Shown in pieces: positions 38,401-55,400 of a DNA stretch of 64,000 nucleotides; within the stretch, counting starts at the first letter, position 1; each line of letters starts with the position of its first letter. Under the pieces are notes generated by a model. The model did no database searches. It had not been told where the DNA came from and worked only from the letters and a program-made list of their open reading frames with translations. Made by a program: the position numbers and the translations under genes. Origin of the DNA: Glandiceps talaboti. Its lineage: Eukaryota; Hemichordata; Enteropneusta; Spengelidae. The stretch covers positions 10,994,931 to 11,058,930 of the forward strand of contig NC_135555.1 of NCBI RefSeq assembly GCF_964340395.1, read 5' to 3'.

Positions 38401-38956
38401 GGGTCGGGATAATGGAGGGGTGGGGGTAGATTTCACAAATAGGGAGGGCCATATTTTAGAAATTAGAATAAGAGAATGGTCACATTTGGTATATAAAGAA
38501 GTGTACAGTTATTATCCTAGACTTGCATAGTTAATTTGGCAATATTGTGTGATTTTGATATCCCATCTCTACCATCACTGTCACATCCCACTTCTGCATT
38601 ATCCCAACACTCTCACCTTAGTACCATGATATCATATCGCATCAGTTAAATCACTGCTGACAACCATGCTAACCCAACTTTGTGAAATATTTGAAAAGTT
38701 GAGGGGTTATATGTTAGAGAAAGGAAATTGAGAGTGTCCACTTTTTAGAAAATGGAGCAGGGGGAGGGTCATATTTTATGCAAGAAACCGGCGACTTTCC
38801 CTCCTTTAATTACTGAAGGTTCCCTTATGTAACATTTATTGAGTAGTGTTTTTATATTCATTTCAGGCATTACCGGCCATAGCCAAGTATATGAAATCTG
38901 ACCAGTTCATCAAGTGTCCTATTTACTCGATGAACGTCAAATTTGGTAGAGAGTAA
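32457..38956 (+). CDS. GSTM-like: Mu-class glutathione S-transferase, copy C (divergent)
   Basis: Nine exons encode 218 residues: 32457-32492, 33836-33911, 34292-34356, 34886-34967, 35776-35876, 36610-36711, 37538-37621, 38040-38060, 38867-38956. The intron positions and phases are those of A and B, but exon 5 is one codon shorter, exon 6 two longer and exon 7 two shorter. It starts [12 protein letters not shown]. The ATG at 32457 was chosen over the ATG at 32463 because it restores the 12-codon first exon. It keeps [19 protein letters not shown], then [12 protein letters not shown], and ends near KYMKSDQF. In position 13 the usual LQQP/LAHA is LGQA. It is clearly an older paralogue than the A/B pair and is head to head with B. 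Predicted role: cytosolic glutathione conjugation. Confidence 0.92.
36186..36401. repeat. (ACAAC)n/(ACACC)n pentanucleotide tract
   Basis: About 215 bp of ACAAC and ACACC pentamers in intron 5 of GST copy C. The minus strand is open as Val-Leu-Cys-Cys repeats in all frames, which is not coding. Confidence 0.95.
37764..37870. repeat. (GTTGT)n/(GGGGT)n pentanucleotide tract
   Basis: GTTGT pentamers interrupted by GGGGT pentamers, in intron 7 of GST copy C. It is similar in unit to the tracts at 28783, 36186 and 62159. Confidence 0.95.
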
Positions 38957-39072
38957 TTATGTACAACCTGAATGACTCTACAGAGTTCAAGATATTAAAC
39001 GATTCACAATGGGTCGACAGGAAAGTGTGAAAGTTTACAATGAAGTGCTTGGTGTACTTTTACTAATGTGCC

Positions 39073-39078
39073 AATAAA
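39073..39078 (+). promoter_or_regulatory. Poly(A) signal AATAAA of GST C
   Basis: Canonical hexamer 117 nt past the stop of copy C. Confidence 0.75.
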
Positions 39079-40395
39079 CATTACATATTATACCAACCAA
39101 CTAATTATCAGTATCTTTATTGGCTATTGCAGTTAGACTAGAAAGTTAAGTAAGGTAAATAAATGTACTTATTGCAAAGTGAATGTCATGCATGACACCT
39201 TATACACTTCTTAGAAGCACGATATGGCTAGCATGATAGCAATCAGCTTACATAATACCATATGTATGAGTGAGCGAATACCCAGCTTCAGACATATGAT
39301 ACATTCTTTCCTAAATGCATATGATTAACCGGCGATTTTTCCTTTACTTAAAAAAATGTACGGGTGGGGTTTCAAAAACTAAGTAATACATAATACATGC
39401 ATTAACATTTATCAATGATTTAGCATGTCTGAGTTTTTATAGGTAAGGGGGGGGGGGCAACCACTCAGAATACGTTCTCTTCCTCCACTCCTCGCGAAAG
39501 GAAGAGAGGAACGTTCATCAATGACCAAGAGCAAGTCACTGAGAAGTGACACTCGAGATCCGCTTCGCGCTCAGAAGAGAACGTTATGACTCGTCGTCGT
39601 GGTTGAGGCTATGATCACTTTTCAGTGATGTGGATGCGATCCATACTATAGAAATGATCCCTAAAAGTATGATCTTGATGACACATGTTGCTTTTCAGAC
39701 TTTGTACCGGTGTAATTAAACTTTATGTACGGTGAGAGCATTTATCAAACGTTGTTGTGTTTCTATTCAAATATCATCTCTGTTTTTAATTTTTAAGTTT
39801 AACAGTTTTGAAGTACAACAAAGCAGTATTATGTTTGTTTTAAATTCTATCCAGTGTTACAAAACTGTTGGAATCTAATATCTTAACCACAGTTTCGTGA
39901 ATAATCTTTACATGCAAATCTCGTTCAGAATTGAGGCTGCTAACATTCTATGTCAATACATGGACTTCAATGTTAATCATTAACATCCCCTTTAGGCATT
40001 TTTGAATTCTCACTTAAATGCACCGGGGAAAATGCACAATATCATGAGTTATTCTTTTCTAATCTGGAATGCTGGATAATTTCCTCAAGAATTCATAGTA
40101 TTGAACAATACACTCGGGACCTGTCGAACAAAATATGCTAATTAGTCAGTTCGCAAAAGTAGCTACAATTATAACACACGAGGATAGAAGAAGACAGAAA
40201 ATATATACATTTTTATTTCATATGAAGTTTAAAGAATGTAATTTCTGAAAATACATGTACAGGAGATTATTCATTGAAATACGTGGTATCATTTCGCCCT
40301 GCTTTAACCCGACGAGGACCAAACGATAGGATTTGATAAGTTGAACGTTGGGGAAGTTTGACCATACTACTTATAGCGTACCTACCACTCTGAGA
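39079..40395. other. Intergenic between GST C and the GDAP1-like pair
   Basis: No exon, RNA gene or element supported. A 12-bp poly-G-like run lies near 39448. Confidence 0.5.
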
Positions 40396-43304
40396 ATGTC
40401 GACATCAGATGACCTTCTCCTTTATTCAACGATTTACAGCCATTGTGCACGAAGGGTAAGTTTGATTGTTTTTGAAATGGCAATGTTAAGACTGGTGAAA
40501 GAATCTTGGTGTGTTATATAATGCATGCTTTATGTATGTAGCTTGAGGTCGCTCGATTGTTACCAATCAGAATGTATATATGCATGGTATGTGAATATAC
40601 ATGTCGCATAGTTTAGGTGTCATTGCCTTTATTGGTACGTAAACCATGTGAAAGATATTATATTGCTAGTGAAAGATACCGAGAAATCGAGTTTCTTAGT
40701 CTTTGCGCATTTCAGTACAAAATACTTAATTAATGTATCGTGTCATATTCTACAAACGCAAAATGAACACATATGGGTTCAGAACAAATGCAAAGTCCAA
40801 CCATACTATTACGAACTATTATGATTAGAGCTTTCCGTATATCAGCGTTATCGAGTGACCTGTAGTTGCATTTGTTTTGTCAGTTGAAGGTAAAATGGGT
40901 AGCTTTTTCCTGTTCCCAAAAATCTTTTATTTTTCAATAAAGTTAACCTTAGATCTAGACCCTCCAGCGTTGGTGGTATTCAGCGGCGGCCATATTGGAT
41001 TCTAAAATGGCTTAATATCTATATTTAATTCTGACCTGTATTTAACAAATTTGTATAGTAACATCTCATTTTTCCCCTTGATTTGATTTGAGAATGGGTT
41101 TAGCTTTTCATGAACAAAGTAACAGAAATAGTCTAAATAGTTTATTTCCAATACACATACTACGTTAATCTCCTTTCTTGTTTTTTAGGTGTCGATGGCT
41201 CTGATTGAGAAAAATCTAAGTTACGAAAAATACGAAGTTGATATGTTAAATTCACATGAAAACCTTACAGCTTGGTACCTCAGGTTGCATCCAATGGGTA
41301 AGGTACCTGTATTACGTCATAATCAACACGTCATCACAGACTCAGTGGAAATTCTAGAATATTTGGAAGACAACTTTCCAGATGGTAAGGTGCAATACTA
41401 TCTAACGCAGGCTAAGATATTATCAAATTTTGAACCAATTTCATATATTAGAACAACAAGCTTATTCATGGGGGTTCTTATCCAATTTCATCCCGTAAAA
41501 TGTCTTGTATGGTTACCGTATAATCTAAATATGTCAATTAGTTAATTTAATTGCATTTTTAATTAAATCTATGTCGTCATAATTATGAACAAATAGCGGA
41601 GAAACGAGTAATTCAATAAGTATTTTTTTTTAAATTAAGCAGGCTTATCGACATTTTGTAGTTCATAGAATAAATTGTGGATAGATGCATTAAACATATA
41701 GGTAAGTAACGAAAGCAAATTACCATTGAATAAGTCAGTGCAAACTTGCAAACAAAGCCGCAGAATGACAAATTTCACAATTACACTGCCCTCTGGGTGG
41801 CGGTATGATGAGTACTCGATACAAGGCACTTAGTCTAAATGATATTGTATCATTTTTGTCTTTATATACAAAGCACCTAAACTGTATCCTAGAACAGGAA
41901 CAGACGAGTACATCAAAGTCAAGTCTATCCTTCTACTAATCGAAGAAGCTGTAACTATGTTGGACATCTTTGTTTATGGTCTAGCAAATTTTCCAGAATT
42001 TGCTAGAAAGCCTACTATTTCGTTCGAAGACCTTCGCTTAACGTTGGAAGGTATGTAATTTTCTGTGGTCAAAATAGTGCAGTGAAAGAAGGCAAACGTG
42101 TGTAGATGTTCTTCACCTGTCGTCTGCGTTGATTTGTACATTTATTTAGATATATATGACAGCAGAACGAATTACTGGACAACACTTTTGGAGAAACCTC
42201 CCAAACAGAAGACAAACATTTCTGAATATATCGCATATTTGGCTTAGGATGTTGTAACACCATGAATGGGGACAATAATATACGTTTTTGTTGCCAATTT
42301 TAGCTCGAACGACAAAAGATACTGCTCTTCTGGAGCAGTTGGCGGAAGAAACAGAAGATTTGAAAGACGTTTGCAAGCAGAAGATAACATATTTGCGAGA
42401 TCTTACCAAAGACTCTAATGATAGGACTGTTGTCGAGGAGACCACCGATAAATACGATGCCATATTAGATGAATTTGAAAAAATGTTGGAAACTGATGCA
42501 GGTAATAAAAGATTTGATAGCTTGGTGAGAATCTATATTGTCCGTTAAAGTTCTCCTATTTCCAACAGTAGTCTCTTCCCCCTCTACCGATATTGTGCGA
42601 AAATAAGATTTAATGGAAGAAAACATACGGTTAAATTATTTGTGTAATGACGTTGAAAGTTAAACTTTAAGTACATAACACTTGTATTGGAAATCTTTTT
42701 GTTTTTGTCTTTTAACAAAATAGTAAAAAAGTGACATTTATAAAAAATGATGAAGTATATATTGTACATAATACAGGTACATGTATCCTCATAAGTTTGA
42801 TGATCGCAAAGACATGATACCGTTTTACGGGGTATAGGAGTGGGTGGTATCGCTTTACGGTAAACAGAGTGCATGTTACACTAGACTGCTGATAAAGTCA
42901 AGCAAATAATTGTACATTAAACAAACAAACAAACAAACAAACAAACAAACAAACAGACAGACAGACAGACAAATCCATTAATTGATAAATCATAACAAAT
43001 AATGAAAAAATCAATGAAAAATTACTTAAATCTGCTAATAACCCTACTCCCATAAGCCCATTTTCCCCCGTTTTCATTCTCTTCTATTGCAGAATCAAAC
43101 TGGATATGCGGAGAACAGTACACTGTGGCTGACATATGTCTCACCAACTTATTAGACCACCTGTGTTTTTGTGGCCTTGGGGACCATTTCTTTTCCAAGG
43201 GAAAACGCCATTTGTTATTTTTATACTTCGAAAGGGCAAAACAACGTCACTCATACATCAAGGCCTCCGCAGAGCGGGGAGACAAGATGCCGGTTCCAAA
43301 ATGA
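40396..43304 (+). CDS. GDAP1-like: GDAP1-like GST-fold protein, gene D
   Basis: Five exons encode 280 residues: 40396-40455, 41189-41384, 41874-42050, 42304-42501, 43093-43304. Introns are GT-AG with phases 0, 1, 1, 1. The N-terminal thioredoxin-like half has LLLYSTIYSHCARRVSMALI, then WYLRLHPMGKVPVLRH and ITDSVEILEYLEDNFPD, the pattern of the GDAP1/GST family. Residues ~145-210 form the long charged helical insert typical of GDAP1 (LEQLAEETEDLKDVCKQK). The C-terminal GST helices carry WICGEQYTVADICLTNLL. Vertebrate GDAP1 is ~358 residues, with a C-terminal mitochondrial outer-membrane anchor. Here the protein ends shortly after the GST helices (PVPK) with no hydrophobic segment, so it is probably soluble. 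Enzymatic activity cannot be inferred. Gene E is its tandem paralogue. Confidence 0.87.
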
Positions 43305-43538
43305 AACCAGTAAACTATACTCCAGTGTCCTTGTCTTAAAAGTTTTTTGATGATGTGAAGCACTTTATAAGGTTCACTTAAATCATCGGTTTAATTGAAG
43401 ATAATGAATTTATTTTACAGAATTCAGGCTTCCAGAACAAAATATTCCATACATATGCCGAGCGTTATGGTTATTATGATTTTTCAAAAAGAAATGCTGT
43501 AACGTATTTTGACTAGCCCCTTCCATTCCACTTACTGT

Positions 43539-43544
43539 AATAAA
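43539..43544 (+). promoter_or_regulatory. Poly(A) signal AATAAA of gene D
   Basis: First canonical AATAAA past the gene D stop, 235 nt downstream. Confidence 0.55.
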
Positions 43545-44839
43545 ATGCGTTATACTGTGAACAATTGTCAAATGGGTCTGGCAACTTACATTCTATTAAT
43601 ATAATGATGACTTTGAGTATTGTAGATATATTCTTCCCTTTAACACTTATTTTTTTATTGGGATGTAAGAGATACAATTCACTGTCCCTTGCTTCGGTGA
43701 AAAAAAAACATTCCTGATATTCAACAAACCTCCATTTACGTTACATTGTTCTCAACAATAAGTCATTTAATGAAGGCTTACTCTTTTGCATGTCGACTGG
43801 AATCTGTCAGAAAGTTTCAATTACACCACATACACTTTTCTTGAGTCTTGTACCTTTACAACGGTTTGAACCATTTACATACACCCATTACAGCCTGAGA
43901 ATGATGTTTTCATGAGGTTAGTTCAGCAAGAATAAGTACAAGGTTTCATGATAACGATAAACACAATGAAGGTAACAGAGATCGACCACTCTCTGTGAAA
44001 ATGTTTTTTAGTCACTGCGAAGTTGACGTGATTGAATGTTTAAAAGATGTACAATCTATTAAGTTTATCATGTGTCTATCTTTTAACTGTAGACTCGGAA
44101 GTAAGCATACTGCTACTGTTAACATCAAATATAGAATAGACGCTTTTGAACCAATGATTGTCTAGCTATAGTCTAATCCAAACTACACGCTCATCCTGTA
44201 AACGCTGTAAGGCAACATGTTAAATATGTATACGCTACTGTTGGGTCGGTAGGCCAACTCATTCTATATTAGACCAACCAACCGACACCAATTCAGAATA
44301 CGTGTTCAAGTTAAAGGGGAAATTGTTATCAGATGATTTAAAAAAATATTCATAACTTACATTAATTGAGAAGAAAAATTGATTTTGAAAAAAAAAAGAA
44401 TTTAAAAGAAAAAAACGAATCCAAAGAAACATATCAATCTGATCAATGTTCATTAGTGGTAAATTCGGATATCAAACTGGAAACAACTGAAAAAAGAGAG
44501 AAAAATCTATCATCAAAAACGAATCCAAGCAAGCGTCTCATTCGTTCCTGACCAATGTGTATCTGAATCTGAATCCGAAATTTGTTTAGCCCGGGCCTGG
44601 CCTGACCTCGCTTGACCTGCCAGTGCCCCGGCCGATATCTCTGTTAATCATTTATTCTCCTCTCATCGGACTTCAACTCTTCTTCTTCCTGGTGTATTGC
44701 TGGGTTATAAGGGGCACGACCGTGATTGCTCAATTACCCAGCAAACACAAGTCAGTATTCAACTGCTCGATCTCGTCAAAGGATACATTGAACATTTAAA
44801 GTTTTACCCCAAAGATATAGACCAGCTATTTCCTTCAGC
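43545..44839. other. Intergenic between genes D and E
   Basis: No exon or element supported. A-rich, with a purine-rich stretch near 44380-44420 that leaves a short spurious open frame. Confidence 0.5.
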
Positions 44840-48782
<3,943 letters not shown>

Positions 48783-49436
48783 ATTATGCCATGCTGAACT
48801 TTGAACTGTGCTGTTTCCGCGTGGACAGGAATTAATGAATAGGGAGTTATATTGGCTTTCTAGTACAATTGCATAAGAAGTACAAATGTTGTAGCTAATG
48901 AAGTCCCTACTAAAATATAGTAAAATCACCGAAATTTCGAATCAATATTCGTTCCCTAGGTAGCAGTAAGATAACCATGACTACACGATCCAATGACTAT
49001 TCAGTGTGAAATGAATATGAAATGAATGATAAACCGTTGATTAAAAACATCACACGTAACAGTCGAAATGCATTTGGATTTAAATGGTTTTATTTACCTT
49101 CTACATACATTACACTTTAGCCATTGAATAAGCTTTTACAAAGCAGCGAGGAAAATTGTGATGATGGCAAAGTTAACTAATCAGCAATTTATTTCTGTAA
49201 ACACAATATTAAGTGACAAATACAAAAAATACATCTCAAAATCCATTCGTGTTCAATTAGGAAGTAAATGTACAGTGTTGTACGTAGTAAGCCCTCTAAG
49301 CCCTTAAAACTTTTGAACTCAAAAATCTTGAATTGCACGCTGTTGTCCGGAAGTCTGACTTAAGACAAAATATAAATTACTCATGTATAACATCTTTTAC
49401 AACAATTTGCTCCACTTCTTCGTGTCTTGACGAATG
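48783..49436. other. Convergent 3' intergenic region between gene E and the GPCR
   Basis: Gene E and the receptor converge here. No canonical AATAAA was found close behind gene E. On minus, AATAAA (TTTATT on plus) occurs at 49189-49194 and 49089-49094, about 243 and 343 nt past the receptor stop, and either may serve it. Confidence 0.5.
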
Positions 49437-52400
49437 TTAACCCATATCTGTAAATACAAGTAAGATTGCTATTAAAAAAACGTGACGTATTGGCACCCGA
49501 TATTATAACTAATAGTGATCTAGCAAGTTTTCAAGTGATGGCACACTTTCACTTTTGGAGAAATTAAAAAAAGGAATAATTTATAATTGAAGACTAACTT
49601 TTTTTTTAAAACGTTAGCAGGTCACGACATGTAGGTTCGGATATTTGTCTCTCACAATTATATAACTTGTGTAAAAATTGTCGTGAGAGTGGGTGCCACC
49701 AAAAGCTTGAATTGAATAACGTACAATTTTAATAATGCTTGTAAAAACTTGAACACAATTCGGACAGTGTTCATCAACGGAATATGCTGAAACCAAACTA
49801 ATGAAACTTACATTTTGGTTTTGGTGGTGGGGCGTTCTCTTTTTCTTGTTGCTGCTGGTCTTTTGGCTGACAGAAAAACAAAAATAAACAAATTTAACTT
49901 TCTTGAAATTAAATACATTTGTGAACTCAAACACGAATTCAATAAACAGAATGTAAGATCTTGAGTAAAAGTAAACGATATCAACCAGTAATTTTGATAA
50001 TTGTTGACAGTAGTTAGATACGTTTTATGTATAAGTATGAGCTATGAAGTGTGGATTTTGAATTCGAAATAAAAAAATATGGAACGATTTTCTTTGGCAT
50101 GTGACCAGTGAATTCTACTATATGATATTGATAATTGATATTAGGCTCGTACTGTATATCATATCACCCACTATAGTATATGCACCGATTATTACCAAAC
50201 ATTAATAACAGTTAGATTGTTTAACTTACCAATGCCATTCTCTTCAATACTGATACAAATTCCTTCTCAACATTTTTCCTCCTGATAAGTGCCTTACCAA
50301 CAACTCGTACCTGGCGATAATAAAAACAAATCAACTGAGTTTAATACCTACATGTATGAAGTTGTTAGGTTTTGCTGAAGGAAGGCACTGTGTTATGGCT
50401 TCTGTAACAGTATTACTATATTTCAGTATTGGAAATAGTTGTTACAGCTATGAGGCATGCGCAATGGACGTCTACTATTGCCCAAATAAGGAGTGCCAGG
50501 CAGTAAAGTGTATACTAGTAACCTCTATTACATTTTATCGTTATCAATGCTTTAAGAAGATTAAAGAATACACAATTGTCTTACCTCCTGACTTCCAAGT
50601 CCATGGAAGAGAAACACAAAAATACCCTGCAAGAAAGTAATACAAATGTTAAAAAAATGCGAAGAGTATTCTCAACATCATGTCTCAGTTCGTATCTTAA
50701 GGTTGCAATGATCTTATTATATCGTATGTCATATGACGGAGATTAGTTTATCGACCATGACAACAATTGCACCTTAAATTTGACGACACACTTCTTACCT
50801 GTAGTGAGTTCAGGATAACGAAGAAATAGCGAAGAACCACGTGACCTTCGCCAATGTAGAGGGCCCCAAATATCCATGTCACTCCGAGAAGTGGCAGCAG
50901 AACAGCATTTGCACGTAAACTTGACCTTTATTGTAAGAAAAAGCATGTGATATTAGTTCGAATTCCTTGATATGCTACAAAAAACTGAATACACATTCTC
51001 AGACTAGACTGTATAACGAATCGCATAAGTTAGCATATATCTATATCTAAAGCATGGAATTTTCACTACACGTGAAATAGTTCATATTTTCTGAACCTAC
51101 TTTCTTGAGTCCAGTTTGTCTATCTTTTTGTTATGGTCATCATCGTTTGTGTTTCTCATAACCGTTATCAGAATCCAGCAGTTGATCTTGAGGGGAAAAA
51201 AATAAAATGCAAAATGATTATTAGTCAGAATATTTTAAACAACCTTACAAATATTCTCAATCGTACAGGTATGAAATTAATAAAGCACCATTAAAAATCT
51301 ATCATAATGGAATTGCTGTTGTTTTGAGTGGCTAGTTTCACGGTCCTTTCCAGGACGTTTTTTTTATTGGTCTGAGAAGGATGCGATGATGGGCAACACG
51401 GATACTAGAGAAACTCTTAGATAAACCTAAAATTGTTCAATCATTCGTATTCAAAAATTGAAATTTGTCGGAAGTTCAATTCACGAATACATAATCAATG
51501 TATATACTTACAATTATAATCAGTGCGCATGGTCCAATAAATCCCCAAATTGCACCGTCCTTAATAGAAAATAGACACCTAGAATAATGCAAATAGAATA
51601 GATAATAGAGGTGAGACAAAAGAGAACAAGCAGGGGAAAAGATTCGTTTCTCCTTTTCGGTAATGTGAATATGGTGGACTCTATGAAAAGTTAACACAGA
51701 GAGGGAGAAAGTAAATGATACCAACGTAAAAATGATATTAAGGAAAATGTCTTAATAACGCTCGTGAAAAGTTTTATCAGCGTCTCAATTTGTTTAGGCC
51801 TCTTTGTGTTTTTAAAGTTTTAGGACTGCCTATTTGAGATTAAGGTCGACATGGATTTATGTATAGTGCAATCATATTTCACTATGGTAACAGAATTTAG
51901 ACTCAACACATTTACTTACGATTGACTCGCCCCGTAGCCTTCAATGGTTATCGCCAGAGATACTCCAACAATCATAGCAGGAAGACCTACCGAACAAATA
52001 CAGATCAAAATGCTATTTTGTCGACAGTCTTCAATTACTACTTAACTGCTAAGATAATATAGTCATCCCGAAACAGAAACGTAAGTGGCACGTCATGTAG
52101 CAAAGAAACTTGTGTTTGATCTGCCACATAGTGGAGCAAGGTCAGATGAACTTCTACCGGCATTGAGGACACTTACAAATAGACCCCAACAGTCATTGCA
52201 AGAGTAAGCCGAAACTGGTTTACTCGGTGTGTATTTTCACTTGCAAAGTTACTTTTATATAGCATGCTATTGCCCAATGGTTTCTTAAAATTACAAAGCT
52301 CACTTAATTAAAAGAAATGGATGGATGAAATTGAATTGAGAAAGAATATGGTTAAGGTGATTTTTAAGATGCCCAAAGACAGAAATTGGAGGACGATCAC

Positions 52401-55400
52401 GAGACGTGGGAGCAAAATGTGATGTCTTTACACTAACCCCATCCGATGAGCAGATAATATCGAAGTCTTTCACGGAACCAGATACCAAGGGTTACTTTAA
52501 TCTCAACCAGGAGATGAATTCCATCTACCAACATCCAAGCAAACGACGCCGTATAGAAATAGTGCAGAAACACAGCCATAGTCTTGCAAGCATCCTGGAA
52601 ATGTAGGAAGTTGGAAAAAGGCATGACTTTTCCAAGATATGTTACACAGACAGTAAAAACTACTTACCATGGAAATAGTGCTATTCACACCTTTGCAGTA
52701 AAACACAAAGAAATGTGTGTTAACATTGATAGGTTTGCCGATAACTGAAGTGGAAGCATTCTGAGTCAAATGGGCATAATCATGGAAGTAATGTCCCCAA
52801 CTCTTGCATCATTATACCAAAATGAAAGGTTTGCAACTTTCCCCCTTTTTTGCAATATGCTATGTTTGTTTACATATCAGTAACTACTGATAACGGCAAC
52901 TGGAATCAGGGATCTGTGCAATCGCATGAATGTAAGAACTAACTGTAGTTATAATTGATGTGAAGATATGTGTAAAAGTATGACTCATCAATTCGAAACA
53001 CCTCACCAATTTGTTCTAATTTCGAATTCGTTTGCTTTTGAACAAAGTCATGCTTTCTGACATGTGGACATAACACATATACGACATGACCTTACCATTT
53101 TCTTCTCTGCCAAGAGTACAATCATGACGCACAGTTTAGCCAATAACATGGCTACTATAAGATTGACATGTATCATATGGTGCACTCTTCTCAAGGGTCT
53201 GAAATGGGAATGGGGAATTTTATGAAAAAAAAAATGAAGTGAATGGCAGAATGATTGATTGATTGAAATCAATAGAAAGAGGTGCAGAGGAATAAATGTG
53301 AAAATTGGCCGATAAAAAGCTATATATGCCAATTATGTCTCTTCAATTTTCACAACAGCCGTATGACATTATCCAAGATAACTGGACAGCGTCATAAAAT
53401 ATTTAGATCGCTAATAGACCATGGATACTATCGGGACAAAAACCATACACGTATTGTTACCAGTTACATTGACGAGCATCTCTCTCGATCTCGTCATTTG
53501 TTTAATCTTAATATACACAATTAATTAAACAATTAATTAATCTTATGCCATATACCAATTAAAAAGTAATTATTGATGAAAGATATACCTTCTTGATTTT
53601 AAAAGTAGTACAGTCGTAAATATTTACCTGAATGCTACATATATCACCAGTAGAATGATCAATGCCAACATAGATAACACTAAACCAGTCCAGGAAATGT
53701 ATCGTAGTATCTTGTCATGATTGCTTTCAAGCTAGGACAAAAATACAAGGTTCGGGTCATGGTATATAGCCATACAAAGATGAAGATATATTCAACTGAC
53801 GGTATAAAAGCTACATTCTTCGGCAGGAAAGCGAAATTACCAATTAATTTCCTTCTGTCCCACGCATATCATATACATAATTCCTTGATCTTTGTTTTAT
53901 GAAAATGGATGCATACATTCACATCATAACGCCTATAAGACGATTGAAAAGCAAAACTATATGCACTGAAATATAAACAATATTGATATCACTAGATCCT
54001 ATATCAAATGACTGTGTCTAAAGATACAAATGGCAGTCTCCTAGTATTTCTATTTCAATTACATACCAAATATTGAAATAGGGAATACATGTCCAGTTAG
54101 GACAAGGTAAAAACTTTCTTCTTACCTGTGGTGGTTTAAGTTGTTTCACGGCCGTGAAATGTGTCAGATGATAGCAATGACAAACTGTTTGTGTTCTACT
54201 ACTACTATGTACTCTACAGCCAGTAGTATTCCATCCTCCATTGATTGTATTTCTGTAACGTGGTCAGATTGGTATACATATTTTCAACGCTGATATTAAA
54301 TGCGAGGAGGTTTTGAAAAAAAAAAACGTTTTCACGATGCAGGTGTTTCTCCTGGAATGGGTCGTCACCGTAACACCGTAACAAGGTCTCAAATTGACAG
54401 GCTTAAGGGTTATGCTCGTATAAGAATGCATAAGATCGATTCACTGAACAGGTCTAAAATAATTTCAAAGTCTGACAAAGAATATTATTGAGAGGTATAG
54501 GTACGGCAAACGGAACGTTCAGGACAGTCGTTACGGGTAGTTATAAAAACAAATCTTAAACGGATTAAAAACATGAACACTCACGGCATGTTAAAGTCCC
54601 AAAACGAACAGAGGGTTTCTTCACGCGATGTTCTCTCCTGTAAAAAAATAGCCAGTTTATTTCACAACAACTATGTAGTCTGAGAAATCGATTAAATAAC
54701 TGGGAAGATTCTTAAGATACTTAAAATCTAATAAAGTGGACTTCTGAGGCCTTAAATTTAAAATTCGAATTAATACTATACGTAGTAGACAGCTTTAGGA
54801 AACACGAATTATGCCTCACATTGTAACATTTATGTTAACAGCTTGTAGTGTACCAGGGAAGTAAAAGAAATGGTTATTCTGTTCATTATTAATTATCGCT
54901 AATCAGTCTTCCAATACTTGCTGATTACAACACTTATGTGACTATTTTAAGTATCGTATGCGGTATGGTTTATTCCGGGCGGTTGCCAGACAGGTACCAG
55001 AGATACCGTAAAATAGTGTAAATAGCTGTCATGAGGGATTTTTCATCCCGGATTCTCACATACTTCTTCTTCAATCATGATAATTGCATGATATGGATTA
55101 TGACCTTACCTCGCTGTGCTCATGAACAATAACAACAGGGTTGTAGAGATCTTCACGCAATGGAGGATCCAAAAGAAGAGACAAAACCCGACTGTTCACT
55201 TTTAAATTATCAGAATCGAGGCTCCTAAAGTGTTGGTAGAGAAAGGCAAGTTGTGGTCATTTGTTTAAAGAGGAATTTTAGTAAAGCTGTAAAACATATA
55301 CAGAAGCGTGTTTAGCTCATTTAGCATGTGCAGACGACAAAAATCTGGAATTAATTTGCATATATTATCCGATTTAGTAAGTTGGAGGAGAGGCAATACT

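Noticed and set aside
52406-52606. Plus-strand open frame
   Set aside because: Antisense shadow of the TM3 exon of the GPCR, which has the family motifs and splice sites.
54300-54491. 63-residue Lys/Arg-rich frame in a GPCR intron
   Set aside because: Lies between two in-phase GPS exons on the other strand and matches no family I recognise.
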